Shown here one piece after another: positions 26,913-36,545 of a stretch of 64,000 bases of DNA (position 1 is the stretch's first letter; every line of letters begins with the position of its first letter). The notes below the pieces were generated by a model, which was not told where the DNA came from, made no database searches, and saw only the letters and a list, made by a program, of their open reading frames with translations. Made by a program: the position numbers and the translations under genes. The stretch comes from Seribacter sp963934295 (GTDB lineage: Bacteria; Verrucomicrobiota; Verrucomicrobiia; Opitutales; Seribacteraceae). The DNA is taken from NCBI GenBank assembly GCA_963934295.1, contig CAWVXY010000013.1:13132-77131 (forward strand), in the 5' to 3' direction.

Positions 26913-28640
26913 ATGCATTGGATCGACTACAGTATCATTTTTCTCTACATCGCATTTGCGATTGGGGTAGGTCTTTTCTTCTCTGGTAAAGCATCCAAAA
27001 ATTCAGAATCCTTTTTTCTAGGCGGACGTTCCCTTCCCTGGTGGGCAATTTGTCTATCCATGATTGCCACTAGTTTCGCATCAGATACTCCAATCTGGGT
27101 GACGGAGGTGACCAGAAAAGACGGTCTCGAAAGAATGTGGTGGGTCATTGTTTCAGTCCTCCCCCTGATCATCGGTATTTTTCTTTTTTCCAGGCTATGG
27201 AGAAGAACGAACCTGATTACGGATGCGGAATTTTTTGAATTTCGATACGAGGGGAAATCCGCGGCAATCCTGCGTGGAGTCCGGGCGTGTTACGGAGGAA
27301 TCTTACAAAATCTATTAACCATTGGTTGGGTCACTTTTGGAATGAGTACGGTGATTGAAGTGCTCACTCCTTTTGACCAGACACAGGCAATCGTAGTGCT
27401 TATGGCCGTGGCCCTTTTTTACGCCACCTTTTCCGGATTCTATGGAGTCGTGACCACCGATGTAGTTCAATTCTTCATCACTATGGGAAGCATGCTCGCC
27501 CTTGCCTGTATTGCCGTAAGCCAAGCAGGTGGACTGGACACTATTCTTACCGGGATTCGATCGATGCCAGAATACGGTGAAAAAACCCTCTCCCTCTTCC
27601 CCGATTTTTCAACCTTCAATTCAGATGTGCTCAAAATGCTGGTGATTTTCACCCTAGTCTGGTGGAGCGATGCCAACGGATATAATATGCAAAGAATGTC
27701 TGCCTGTCGAAATGAGAAAGACGCCATTCGGGCAACCTTATTTTACTCCATTTTCCAATCATGTCGCCCCTGGCTTTGGGTAGTTGTGGGGCTAGTTTCC
27801 ATTGTGGCCTTCCCTGCCCTCTCCGATCATAGCAAGGCGTACCCGATGGTAATCAATGAATATCTCGGGATTGGGCTGAAGGGACTTCTGATTACCGCCT
27901 TCCTCGCCGCTTTCATGTCCACTATAGACACGCACCTCAATTGGGGAGCTTCTTTCCTAACCATTGATTTATACAAACGGTTTTACCGGAAAGATGCGAC
28001 TGAAGCTCATTACGTGCGGGCTTCCAAATTATTTATGGTTTTACTTATGATCGCAGGTGCAATCATTGCCACCCAAGTCGAATCGGTCAGCGGGGTAATG
28101 GAATGGCTCGCGTATCTGATGATCCCCGGAGGTATTGCCTCAGTCCTTCGATGGTTTTGGTGGCGGATTAATGCGTTCACCGAGTTAACCGCTTTGGTTG
28201 GAGGATTACTTGGAGGCATTCTTTTTAAACTACTCGATTCCGACTGGATTGTTTGGGGACAACCATGGGGCAGCTTCGCCTGGGAATTCAAAGTGGCTCT
28301 TTTAGTCAGTGTAATCTTCCCACTCAGTATTCTTGTTACTTTTCTGACCCAACCGGTATCTAAAGAAAAACTGATTACATTTTATCGTCAGGTTCGACCG
28401 GGTGGTGCATGGGGGCCAATCCGTAAAGCAGTGGGTAAAGTTTCTGGATCCACCCTCACCCTATCCAGTTGGCTCGATGTCATAGGAGGGGTCATGCTCT
28501 GCTATGGATTATCTCTGGCAATCGCCTATGCAATTCTTCTTCACTTTCCTGCCTGTGGTATCTGCTCCGCCATTTCATTAACAGGTGCTCTTCTGGTATG
28601 GAGATGGTATAAAAAAGAAGTGGTACGCCTCACTGAATAA
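26913..28640 (+). CDS. Sodium:solute symporter (SSS family)
   Basis: A 575-residue inner-membrane transporter with about 14 hydrophobic segments. SSS-family features are visible: SKNSESFFLGGRSLPWWAI near residues 28-47, ATSFASDTPIWV near 52, a FSGFYGVVTTDVVQFF segment near 172 and an AFMSTIDTHLNWGASFL segment near 335. These transporters use the sodium gradient to import sugars, amino acids or uronates. It starts four bases after the unknown secreted protein and its stop is one base from the following sulfatase, so it is part of the same operon and probably imports the operon's released glycoside (inference). Confidence 0.88.
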   Translation: MHWIDYSIIFLYIAFAIGVGLFFSGKASKNSESFFLGGRSLPWWAICLSMIATSFASDTPIWVTEVTRKDGLERMWWVIVSVLPLIIGIFLFSRLWRRTNLITDAEFFEFRYEGKSAAILRGVRACYGGILQNLLTIGWVTFGMSTVIEVLTPFDQTQAIVVLMAVALFYATFSGFYGVVTTDVVQFFITMGSMLALACIAVSQAGGLDTILTGIRSMPEYGEKTLSLFPDFSTFNSDVLKMLVIFTLVWWSDANGYNMQRMSACRNEKDAIRATLFYSIFQSCRPWLWVVVGLVSIVAFPALSDHSKAYPMVINEYLGIGLKGLLITAFLAAFMSTIDTHLNWGASFLTIDLYKRFYRKDATEAHYVRASKLFMVLLMIAGAIIATQVESVSGVMEWLAYLMIPGGIASVLRWFWWRINAFTELTALVGGLLGGILFKLLDSDWIVWGQPWGSFAWEFKVALLVSVIFPLSILVTFLTQPVSKEKLITFYRQVRPGGAWGPIRKAVGKVSGSTLTLSSWLDVIGGVMLCYGLSLAIAYAILLHFPACGICSAISLTGALLVWRWYKKEVVRLTE

Positions 28641-28641
28641 A

Positions 28642-30204
28642 ATGAAACTCCTGAAATCGGTCTATCGCTCCAGCTCTTTTTTGATCTTCCTTTTCATTTG
28701 GTTGGAGTCCACCGCGGCCCCAAAACCCAACATTCTTCTCATCACCGCCGATGATCTGGGATGGGATTCATTGGGTTGCATGGGGAACCCCCTTGAAGGA
28801 TTGTCCCCAAACCTGGATCGTCTTGCCTCCGAAGGCTTACTGATCAAGCACGGCTATGTGGCAACCCCCATTTGCGGGCCTTCCCGCCAAGCTCTTTACA
28901 CCGGAAGATTTCCACAGTGCACTGGACTTATGGGACACGGAGTCCAACCTCCTAATTGGTGGAAATTAGATAGGAGTAATACAGGAACTCAATCAATCAC
29001 ATCCCTACTGTTACAGGATGGATACCTCAGTGGAATGATCGGAAAACACGGATCCGAATGGTGTCAGTTCAGTCTTCCCCCACACGGGCGAAACGATCAG
29101 ACCGGAATGGGGCGAAATCCGGAAAAATACTTCGCTTACACCCGTCAGTTCCTTGCCCGGGCAAAAGAAGAAAAGAAGCCTTTCTTCCTCGCCGCCAATG
29201 CCCATGACCCCCATCGCTACTGGGCAAGGCATCCAGATGAAACATCTAAATGGATCAATCAAATGATGGGAGATGAACCATGGGAACGCCTGCTCAATGG
29301 CAAACCTTACCCCGATCCGAAGTCCAAATTTATACCCGAGCAATGCCCTGTCCCACCCGCCTATCCCAGTGTACCAAAATTAAAAGAATCTCTGGCCACT
29401 TACTACGACTCCGTCAATCGAATGGACCAAGTTGTCGGAGGGGTCCTGCAAGCACTAGAAGAAAGCGGACTGGCGAAAAATACCCTCGTGCTCTTTCTCT
29501 CCGATCATGGGATGGCGTGGGATTTAAGCAAGTGGTCTCTTTATCCATCCGGGGTCCGCACCCCAATCCTTATTCGTTGGCCCGCACAAGTGAAAGCCGG
29601 ACAAATTGATTCACAATCCATTGTTTCAGTTGTTGATATTGCTCCCACCATTGCGGAACTTTGTGGATTATCCCCCATGACTAAAACCGATGGAAAATCT
29701 TTTTCTTCTTTATTGAAAAAACGACAGTTAAAATGGAAACGCTCCAGTGCATTCAGTTGTTTCAATTATATGAACAACTACCCTGAAATCGATAATTCGA
29801 TTGATTCCTTTCCTTCTGATTTACCTGAAAAATTTGATCAATACCGACCATCTCGCTCTTTAAACAACAAAGATTTCAGTTATGTATGGAATGGGTGGGC
29901 TGATGGCAATCGATCCTTACCGAGAACCATGCTCGGAGAATTTCACTGGATGATAACAAAACTGGCAGGGAACAAGACTAATTCGACCTACGGAGATTAT
30001 ATTGAAAGGAAAAATTTTATTGAATTTAGAACGCGGGAAGAATTGTACGATTTATCCAAGGATCCTGGCTGCCGTACAAATCTATCCAAACATGATAATC
30101 ATCAAACTACCTTGAAGGATTTTAGGAATCGCATGAAAGAGGTTTTGCAAAAAACCAACGATCATGAATTAGATAACTACCTAACCTTCTTAAATAAAAA
30201 ATGA
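28642..30204 (+). CDS. Secreted sulfatase (CGPSR type)
   Basis: About 520 residues from ATG 28642; an upstream in-frame ATG at 28585 overlaps the symporter and hides the signal peptide (about 1-25), so I rejected it. The sulfatase active site is ICGPSRQALYTGR, with Cys78 to be converted to formylglycine. Metal ligands are expected from TADDLGWD (about 35-42) and LSDHGMAWD. It is shorter in the middle than arylsulfatases (no long GKWH segment; GKHGSEW stands there). Sulfatases hydrolyse sulfate esters from glycans. First of three sulfatases ending the AraC-controlled operon; it overlaps the next by four bases. Confidence 0.85.
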   Translation: MKLLKSVYRSSSFLIFLFIWLESTAAPKPNILLITADDLGWDSLGCMGNPLEGLSPNLDRLASEGLLIKHGYVATPICGPSRQALYTGRFPQCTGLMGHGVQPPNWWKLDRSNTGTQSITSLLLQDGYLSGMIGKHGSEWCQFSLPPHGRNDQTGMGRNPEKYFAYTRQFLARAKEEKKPFFLAANAHDPHRYWARHPDETSKWINQMMGDEPWERLLNGKPYPDPKSKFIPEQCPVPPAYPSVPKLKESLATYYDSVNRMDQVVGGVLQALEESGLAKNTLVLFLSDHGMAWDLSKWSLYPSGVRTPILIRWPAQVKAGQIDSQSIVSVVDIAPTIAELCGLSPMTKTDGKSFSSLLKKRQLKWKRSSAFSCFNYMNNYPEIDNSIDSFPSDLPEKFDQYRPSRSLNNKDFSYVWNGWADGNRSLPRTMLGEFHWMITKLAGNKTNSTYGDYIERKNFIEFRTREELYDLSKDPGCRTNLSKHDNHQTTLKDFRNRMKEVLQKTNDHELDNYLTFLNKK

Positions 30205-31622
30205 TTTCTACCTTATCGACTCGTCTCATAAATTTATTTCCCTTACTTGGATTTGCCCTTTTGTGCCAAATTCTTGTGGCTGAACAAACCAAGCCCAACT
30301 TTATCATTATCATAGGGGACGATGTGGGTTGGGATGCCTTCGGATGCACAGGAATGAAAGAGGCAAGAACTCCGGCGATCGATCAGTTGGCAAACGAATC
30401 AACCATGATGACTCGTTTCTACTGCAGCGTTTCCCAATGTGCTCCCCTTCGGGCCGAGCTTTACACCGGTCTGTTCCCAATGAACAACGGCGTACTTGCC
30501 AATGCGAGGAAAGAAAAACGCACAGGGATTAAAAATATCGCCGATCATTTGAATCCGCTTGGGTACAAGGTTGGGTTGTCGGGAAAGAAACACTTTGGTT
30601 TGGGCACCGCCAAGATCGATGTGATCCCCGGATTCCCCTCCAATGCGAATGGATCGAACCAAATCCATTCATTCGATGGAGTCGAAGATTATATTTCCCA
30701 GGCAAAGAAGGAAGGAAACTCGTTTTGCGTGGTTATTGGGGCGACCCACGCTCACCATCCATGGGATCATGGAAAAGAATCCAATTACCCTGTGGGAAAA
30801 GTAAATTTACGTCCCCACTACATTGACACACCGACCGCCCGGCAGGCGGTTGCCAAACATGCAGCCGAAGTCGAAGTTCTCGATCAACAAGTTCACGAGA
30901 CCCGCGAACTGATGAAGAAGATGGACTTGGAAAAGGACACTATTCTGATTTTCCTGAGCGAGCAGGGAATAGCCATGCCCCGGGGAAAATGGTCCCCCTA
31001 CGAACACGGATCACGAGCTATTTGCCTGGCCCAGTGGAAAGGAAAAATCCTCTCACGCAAGACCGATGCCCTCGCCATGTACTGCGACATCGTTCCCACT
31101 TTGATCGACTTTGCAGGGGGAAAAAATCCCGGTCTGGACGGTAAATCACTCAGGAAATTATGGACCAGCGAGAAGATCAACAACCATCGTAAAGAAATCC
31201 TGATCTCCAATGTCCACCCATTCTGGCAAAAGGCCATTGTCACCGACTCCTACAAATTAATCTGGACCGGGCATCCGGAAAGAGAGCATATCTTCAGTAA
31301 CTTCACATCTAAAAGTAAATTTTTTGCAAAACCTTGGATAGAATGGATAAAGAAGGCCGAGAATAATCAAAGAGTGGCCCGCAAAGTTAATCATATCCTT
31401 CAACCCAAAGCCTTCGAACTGTATAATATCGTGAACGATCCATACGAAATTAAAGACCTTTCCAATCTTCCCGAAAACAAGAAAAAAATCGTCACGCTCA
31501 AGGCGAAGCTCAAGAAATTAATGACCGACTGCGGGGAATCAACCACCCCTCCATTAGAAACAGCACCCAAAACTAAGAAAGATAAGGGCAAGCGACGCAC
31601 AATCCAAAAAACCTCAAAGTAA
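30201..31622 (+). CDS. Divergent secreted sulfatase-family protein (CAPLR, SEQG)
   Basis: A 473-residue protein with a signal peptide (about 10-27). The fold is clear: GDDVGWDAFGCTG near 39-51, GLSGKKHFGLG in place of GKWH, and an ATHAHHPWDH segment. The active-site motif reads QCAPLRAELYTG (Cys80), so Leu replaces the usual Ser of CxPSR. The usual SDHG or SDNG metal-site motif is SEQG. These changes are conservative but may alter activity or substrate. The C-terminus is a lysine-rich tail, as in two others here. It overlaps the upstream sulfatase by four bases and abuts the next with no gap. Confidence 0.82.
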   Translation: MISTLSTRLINLFPLLGFALLCQILVAEQTKPNFIIIIGDDVGWDAFGCTGMKEARTPAIDQLANESTMMTRFYCSVSQCAPLRAELYTGLFPMNNGVLANARKEKRTGIKNIADHLNPLGYKVGLSGKKHFGLGTAKIDVIPGFPSNANGSNQIHSFDGVEDYISQAKKEGNSFCVVIGATHAHHPWDHGKESNYPVGKVNLRPHYIDTPTARQAVAKHAAEVEVLDQQVHETRELMKKMDLEKDTILIFLSEQGIAMPRGKWSPYEHGSRAICLAQWKGKILSRKTDALAMYCDIVPTLIDFAGGKNPGLDGKSLRKLWTSEKINNHRKEILISNVHPFWQKAIVTDSYKLIWTGHPEREHIFSNFTSKSKFFAKPWIEWIKKAENNQRVARKVNHILQPKAFELYNIVNDPYEIKDLSNLPENKKKIVTLKAKLKKLMTDCGESTTPPLETAPKTKKDKGKRRTIQKTSK

Positions 31623-33479
31623 ATGACCATGACTACAAAGACCCGCCTTCTAAACAAAATTGCACTTCTGGCATTTTTTGTATCTTGCACGCTCCCCTTA
31701 ACCGGAAAAGTTATAAAGCCCAACATTCTCTGGATTACCAGCGAGGATAACAGTATTGAATGGATAAGTTGCTACGGAAGCAAGAATGCCAAAACTCCCA
31801 ACATTGACCAGTTGGCGAAGGAAGGATTCCGTTACCTGTACTGTTTCGATAATGGTGCGGTCTGTGCCCCTACCCGTTCCTCTTGGATTACCGGGATGCA
31901 TTCGATTTCCAATGGCACCCAACCCATGCGCAGCGGATTCGAAATTCCCGCCACGATCAGCTTCTACAACGAGCTTCTGCAAAAAGCGGGCTACTTTACT
32001 AGTAACTGCTCAAAAACAGATTACAACCTACGCGGACCAAAAGGTCGCAACCCCAAAGAATTCTGGGATTATTCCGGAAAGGAATATGCAGGAACTTGGA
32101 AACTGCGTGAAAAAGGCCAACCCTTCTTCACAGTATACAATATTGGAGAGAGTCATGAATCCAGAGCCTTTGGCGATCATAAGGACGAGTCCATCGATCC
32201 AGAGGAAATGATCCTCGCTCCCTACCATCCGGATCTTCCCGAAATGCGCAATACTTACGCCAAATATGCCAGTGCCATATCTAAAATGGATTCTTTAGTG
32301 GGGCAAGCGATCGAAAACCTCAAGCAGGACGGACTCTATGAAAATACAATCATTGTATACAACTCCGACCACGGTGGCGTCCTTGCCCGCAGTAAAAGAT
32401 TCCTCTATTCGAGCGGAATCCATTGTCCCCTGATCGTGCGCATTCCAGAAAAAATGAAAGCCCTTTACCCAAAAGGGAAAACTCCAGGATCCACCATGGA
32501 TCGGATTGTAAGTTTCATCGATATGCCCAAGACCTGGGTCAGCTTGACTGGTGCTGAAATGACAGATAATTTTCAGGGAAGAATCTTTCTTGGTCCGAAC
32601 ACAGAACCTGAATCCCAGTACCATTTCTCTTGGCGAGAACGTGCGGACGAACGATTCGACAATGTCCGGGTGATGCGTGATAAACAATTCGCTTATCATA
32701 AAAACTATGCTCCCTTTGCCCCCAACGGACAGTACCTTGCATACATGCACAATATGAAGGCAACGGGTGCCTGGGAACGCCATCATTTGGCCGGAAAAAC
32801 CAACGCGGTGACCGGTCGTTTCTTCGAACCCCGTCCATCCGAGGAATTCTACGATAACTTTAAAGACTTTCACAATATTGACAACCAGATCGATGACCCA
32901 TTGCACCAGACTAAGATTAAAGAATTAAAGAAAGAACTCCGTCGCCAACAACTCAAGTACTTTGATTCTGGTCTCATGCCCGAGGAAATGAGGAACCGGA
33001 TCATAAAGGAAAAGAATACCACGGTATATGCCTTTGTACGGGACCCCAAGTTCTACCCATTAGCACAATATCTCGACTATTCCGACCTTGCCCTGACCCG
33101 TAAAAAGAAAAACCTCAAGACCTTCATCAAGGGACTTGCGGACGAGGATCCGGTCAAACGCTACTGGTCAGTGATTGGCTTACTGCTCCTCGAAAAACAG
33201 GCCAAACCCGCGATCCCGGAACTGAAAAAAGTCCTCGGGGATCGCGATGAAATTCCAGCTTTTGCTGCCTGGGCAATTTATAAAGCCGGGGAAAAAACAT
33301 TCGCCGAGAAATGGATGCTTGAGGCCATTACCCAAAATCCGGGAAACAAGACACTGGCCAATATCTTTGACTGGATGGGTACGGCCAGCCACTCCTTGCT
33401 CGCTAAAATTCCCAGCGATAAGCTCCCCCAAAAAGGTCTACTCAAAGATGTGATCAAACGATCAGGAGTACAAAATTAA
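31623..33479 (+). CDS. Secreted sulfatase with C-terminal HEAT-like region
   Basis: A 618-residue protein. A signal peptide (about 8-28) is followed by a sulfatase domain with SEDNSIEWISCYG near 40, active site VCAPTRSSWITG (Cys81), NSDHGGVLARSKRFLYSSG near 250 and HCPLIVRIP. The last 110 residues are helical and HEAT-like (DEDPVKRYWSVIGLLLLEKQ-type pattern, AIPELKKVLGD, AFAAWAIYKAGE). A second sulfatase with the same architecture lies at 51974-53761, and the two also share a GYFTSNCSKTDYN/GYFVTNKSKTDYN segment, so they are paralogs. Last gene of the operon. The HEAT part may dock partners or glycan; unproved. Confidence 0.85.
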   Translation: MTMTTKTRLLNKIALLAFFVSCTLPLTGKVIKPNILWITSEDNSIEWISCYGSKNAKTPNIDQLAKEGFRYLYCFDNGAVCAPTRSSWITGMHSISNGTQPMRSGFEIPATISFYNELLQKAGYFTSNCSKTDYNLRGPKGRNPKEFWDYSGKEYAGTWKLREKGQPFFTVYNIGESHESRAFGDHKDESIDPEEMILAPYHPDLPEMRNTYAKYASAISKMDSLVGQAIENLKQDGLYENTIIVYNSDHGGVLARSKRFLYSSGIHCPLIVRIPEKMKALYPKGKTPGSTMDRIVSFIDMPKTWVSLTGAEMTDNFQGRIFLGPNTEPESQYHFSWRERADERFDNVRVMRDKQFAYHKNYAPFAPNGQYLAYMHNMKATGAWERHHLAGKTNAVTGRFFEPRPSEEFYDNFKDFHNIDNQIDDPLHQTKIKELKKELRRQQLKYFDSGLMPEEMRNRIIKEKNTTVYAFVRDPKFYPLAQYLDYSDLALTRKKKNLKTFIKGLADEDPVKRYWSVIGLLLLEKQAKPAIPELKKVLGDRDEIPAFAAWAIYKAGEKTFAEKWMLEAITQNPGNKTLANIFDWMGTASHSLLAKIPSDKLPQKGLLKDVIKRSGVQN

Positions 33480-33491
33480 AACTCTGAATGC

Positions 33492-33794
33492 TTAAAACCT
33501 GTAGAGAACGGATTTAAGATCCAACACTTTTCCCCTGAGAATGGGAATACCTTCCCGTTCGAGTAATTTAATCTTTTGGTCGATGCCATTTGCATATCCC
33601 CCCACCTTACCGTCACTGCACACCACACGGTGACAGGGGACGACGACAAGATCTCGGTTCTTAGCCATGGCCCGTCCCACTACCCGATAGGCTTGGGAGT
33701 CCAACACCCGGGCAATTTCCCGGTATGTGGTGACCTTTCCCTTAGGAATCTGCCTGAGTAATTCCAGGCATTGAACTTCAAATTTTTTAAGCAA
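33492..33794 (-). CDS. Methylated-DNA-cysteine methyltransferase-type protein (MGMT C-terminal domain)
   Basis: A 100-residue protein made of the DNA-binding/active-site domain alone. Visible are IPKGKVTTYREIARVL (residues 16-31), YRVVGRAMAKN and the active-site motif VPCHRVV with Cys54. Full AGT enzymes have an additional N-terminal domain; stand-alone versions with PCHR exist and may still repair O6-alkylguanine, unlike the alkyltransferase-like proteins in which Cys is replaced. The frame opens with TTG at 33794; no ATG is available. It stands alone, convergent with the sulfatase operon by 12 bases. Confidence 0.85.
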   Translation of the reverse strand: MLKKFEVQCLELLRQIPKGKVTTYREIARVLDSQAYRVVGRAMAKNRDLVVVPCHRVVCSDGKVGGYANGIDQKIKLLEREGIPILRGKVLDLKSVLYRF

Positions 33795-33943
33795 TTTATC
33801 AGATACAAATAAAGATTTCTATCTTAGCGGTATAAATAATTAGTCTGGCAATCGAAAAATCAGATCTAAACTCCGCAAAGATTTTAAACTTTAACATGCA
33901 GATGGAAATTGACCTGTATCCATAAACTTTGAAGTTTTAAAGG

Positions 33944-36529
33944 ATGATAAAATTCCTCACCTCTTTAAGGCTCGTTTGCCTGCTATTATTAGGGTCCTCC
34001 GTACTCGCCCAGCAGGCAGAAAAAAAACCTCCCGTTCAGGAAACCAAGGCAGCTGTAAAGAAGAAGGTTAAGACCAAGTTCTTCGGCAAGAAACCCATTC
34101 CTTTTATCAATACCGCCCTCACCTTTGCCGGTCCGATGAACAAGATCGGGCGCGATGGAATCCAGTGCGACCTTCCGGCAGCCGTGTCCGGCAAAGACGG
34201 AAAAGCCCTGACCTCTTATTTGGAATGGGATGGCAAGACGGACCGCCTCATTTTATCCCGAGAAATAAAAAAGGGATTCCAACAAGTTTCCGGTGATGTG
34301 GCCAAGGGCGTACTGCACAAACCAGCAATTACAATCGACGGCAAAGGAACAGCGTGGATCTTTTGGAGTGAAACCCATGGGGACACGACCGTGGATCTCA
34401 AGGCAAGATCGTGGTCTGCGAGCAAGGGTTTCGGCTCTCCCCTTACCCTTGCTGACTCCGATGCGGCTGAGGCCTTTGTGGTCGCCGGAACCGACTCCAA
34501 TGGACGGGTCTGGGCTTCCTGGCAATCATTTCGGGCGGGAGAAGCGGATATTTATGCCCGTTTCCTCGATCCAAAATCCGGAAAATGGTCAAAGGAAATT
34601 GCCGTGGCTACCCAGCAGGGAGGAGATTGGGAACCGAGCATCGCCTTCGACCAAAAGGGTCAAGCCTGGATCGTCTACGACAGTTCGCGTGGAAACGAGT
34701 TCAACCTGAACTTGGCCCGGGTGAACGATCAAGGCCAAACCAGGGAATTCGCAATTGCCCACAGTCCCAAGTACGAAGCCCGTGCATCCATCACCACCAC
34801 CGCACAAGGTGATGGATTCTGGATCACCGCCGAGAGAGGAAAGGAAAAGCACGGACTCGACTACCGGGGTCATGGAAACGATACTGGAATTAATGCCAAG
34901 AAATCAGTTCTTTTCGGAAAATTCGAAAGCACAACCGGCAAGTTCACCGAGATTCCCCTGGGGCATGCAGGAAGAGCAGGTAACCCCGTTAACCGACCAG
35001 TCGTGGGAGTCGGTAAGGATGGAAACCCCTGGATCGCCTATCGCTATTTCAATCGGGCCCTTTGGCGAATCGCCGCAACTGGCTATCGTCTTGACTCCAA
35101 GACCTGGAGCTCGAGAAGAAGAATTCCCAACAGTAGTTTCGGGCAAGACAGGACCGCCATTTTCCTACCAGCCCATGAAAAGGGTGACCTCCGCCTATGC
35201 TGGCCATCCGACGAGCGACCGAACAAGGCCCATCAAACCGCCGCGGTCTTTCTCGCCGCCCTGCCCTCTTCGACATCTCTGCCCACAGCCACCCCCGAAA
35301 AAGCAGGTAAAGCCTCAACCAAGAAGCAACTCCCACACTCGCACAAAACCCCCGAACGCCCTGCCTTCGACCGTCATGAATGGAAGGTCGACGGACAAAC
35401 CTTTGGGCTCTTTTGGGGGGATGTACATCGGCACACTGATGTCTCTAATTGCCGCACCGGGTTCGACGGATGCATCGTCGATCATTTCCGCTATGCCTAC
35501 GACTTGGCCAAGATCGACTTTCTCGGAACCTCCGATCACACCGACATTGGTAAGATCTATCATCCTTATGAATGGTGGCACAACCAACGGATGCACGATG
35601 CCCTGCATAGCCCTGGTCGATTCAATACCGTCTATGTTTATGAGCGTGAACAGAAGTGGCCATGGGGACATCGTAATATCGTCTTTGCCCAGCGAGGGGG
35701 TCCTATCGTCTACATAAAACGTTCTCTCTATTTAAATTCCCCCTGGCAGGAAACGCTGCCTGTGGAAACCAACGGGTCGGCAACCATTTCCCCCTACGAG
35801 CTCTGGGATCTGCTGAAAAAATACGGCCAACCCGTCGCCGCACTCAGTCACACCGGGGCCACCGGAATGGGAACGGACTGGACGGGGTATGAAAAATTTG
35901 ACTACAGCTCGGAAAATGTGGTCGAGATTTATCAGGGTGCGCGCGTGTCCTATGAAGCGGCGGGTGCGCCCCAGCCGTCTGTGGGGTTTCGCCCGGGTAC
36001 CCGTTTAAATTTTACCGGTCGGGTGGAAAACTCTTCACCGGCTCCGATCATGGACTTTGGCAAATACGCCAACGGGACTTACCAGACCGCTCTGAGTGAA
36101 GGTCTGAACCTCGGGGTCTTCGCCAGTTCGGACCATATTTCCCAGCACGCCAGTTATGGAGGGGTTTATTGTAAGGACTTTACCCGTGAGGGAATCATCG
36201 AGGCAATGGATAACCGTCGCACCATTGCCGCCACCGATAAAATCTATCTGAATTTCACCTGTAATGATCAGCCTCTCGGATCCTTTTTAAAAACCAAGGG
36301 GGCACCCGAATTCTGGGTCAAGGTGGACGGCACCTCCGATTTCAAAAGAATCACCATAGTCCGCAACGAAAAGGACTGGAAACACTTCAATGAATTCGAG
36401 GGAAAAGTCTTTGAGAAAACCTTTAGCGATCCGAAAATGCTCGAGGGGGAAAACCGCTATTATGTCCGCGTGATTCAAAGGGACGGCAACATGGCCTGGT
36501 CCTCCCCGGTATGGGTCACAGAAAAATAA
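33944..36529 (+). CDS. Secreted beta-propeller / DUF3604 (PHP-like) protein
   Basis: An 861-residue exported protein (signal peptide about 1-22, then a lysine-rich linker). Residues about 110-430 hold five or six propeller-type repeats, each with a G-x-x-W motif (KGTAWIFWSE, NGRVWASWQS, KGQAWIVYDS, GDGFWITAER, DGNPWIAYRY). The C-terminal 370 residues resemble DUF3604: WGDVHRHTD near 490, FLGTSDHTD near 525, AALSHTGATGMG near 635 and FASSDHISQHASYGG near 726, a His/Asp pattern like PHP-type metal-dependent hydrolases. Substrate unknown; a phosphoesterase or amidase-like reaction is possible. The following propeller gene begins 16 bases later and may be in the same transcript. Confidence 0.7.
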   Translation: MIKFLTSLRLVCLLLLGSSVLAQQAEKKPPVQETKAAVKKKVKTKFFGKKPIPFINTALTFAGPMNKIGRDGIQCDLPAAVSGKDGKALTSYLEWDGKTDRLILSREIKKGFQQVSGDVAKGVLHKPAITIDGKGTAWIFWSETHGDTTVDLKARSWSASKGFGSPLTLADSDAAEAFVVAGTDSNGRVWASWQSFRAGEADIYARFLDPKSGKWSKEIAVATQQGGDWEPSIAFDQKGQAWIVYDSSRGNEFNLNLARVNDQGQTREFAIAHSPKYEARASITTTAQGDGFWITAERGKEKHGLDYRGHGNDTGINAKKSVLFGKFESTTGKFTEIPLGHAGRAGNPVNRPVVGVGKDGNPWIAYRYFNRALWRIAATGYRLDSKTWSSRRRIPNSSFGQDRTAIFLPAHEKGDLRLCWPSDERPNKAHQTAAVFLAALPSSTSLPTATPEKAGKASTKKQLPHSHKTPERPAFDRHEWKVDGQTFGLFWGDVHRHTDVSNCRTGFDGCIVDHFRYAYDLAKIDFLGTSDHTDIGKIYHPYEWWHNQRMHDALHSPGRFNTVYVYEREQKWPWGHRNIVFAQRGGPIVYIKRSLYLNSPWQETLPVETNGSATISPYELWDLLKKYGQPVAALSHTGATGMGTDWTGYEKFDYSSENVVEIYQGARVSYEAAGAPQPSVGFRPGTRLNFTGRVENSSPAPIMDFGKYANGTYQTALSEGLNLGVFASSDHISQHASYGGVYCKDFTREGIIEAMDNRRTIAATDKIYLNFTCNDQPLGSFLKTKGAPEFWVKVDGTSDFKRITIVRNEKDWKHFNEFEGKVFEKTFSDPKMLEGENRYYVRVIQRDGNMAWSSPVWVTEK

Positions 36530-36545
36530 ATCATATCTGTTAGTA

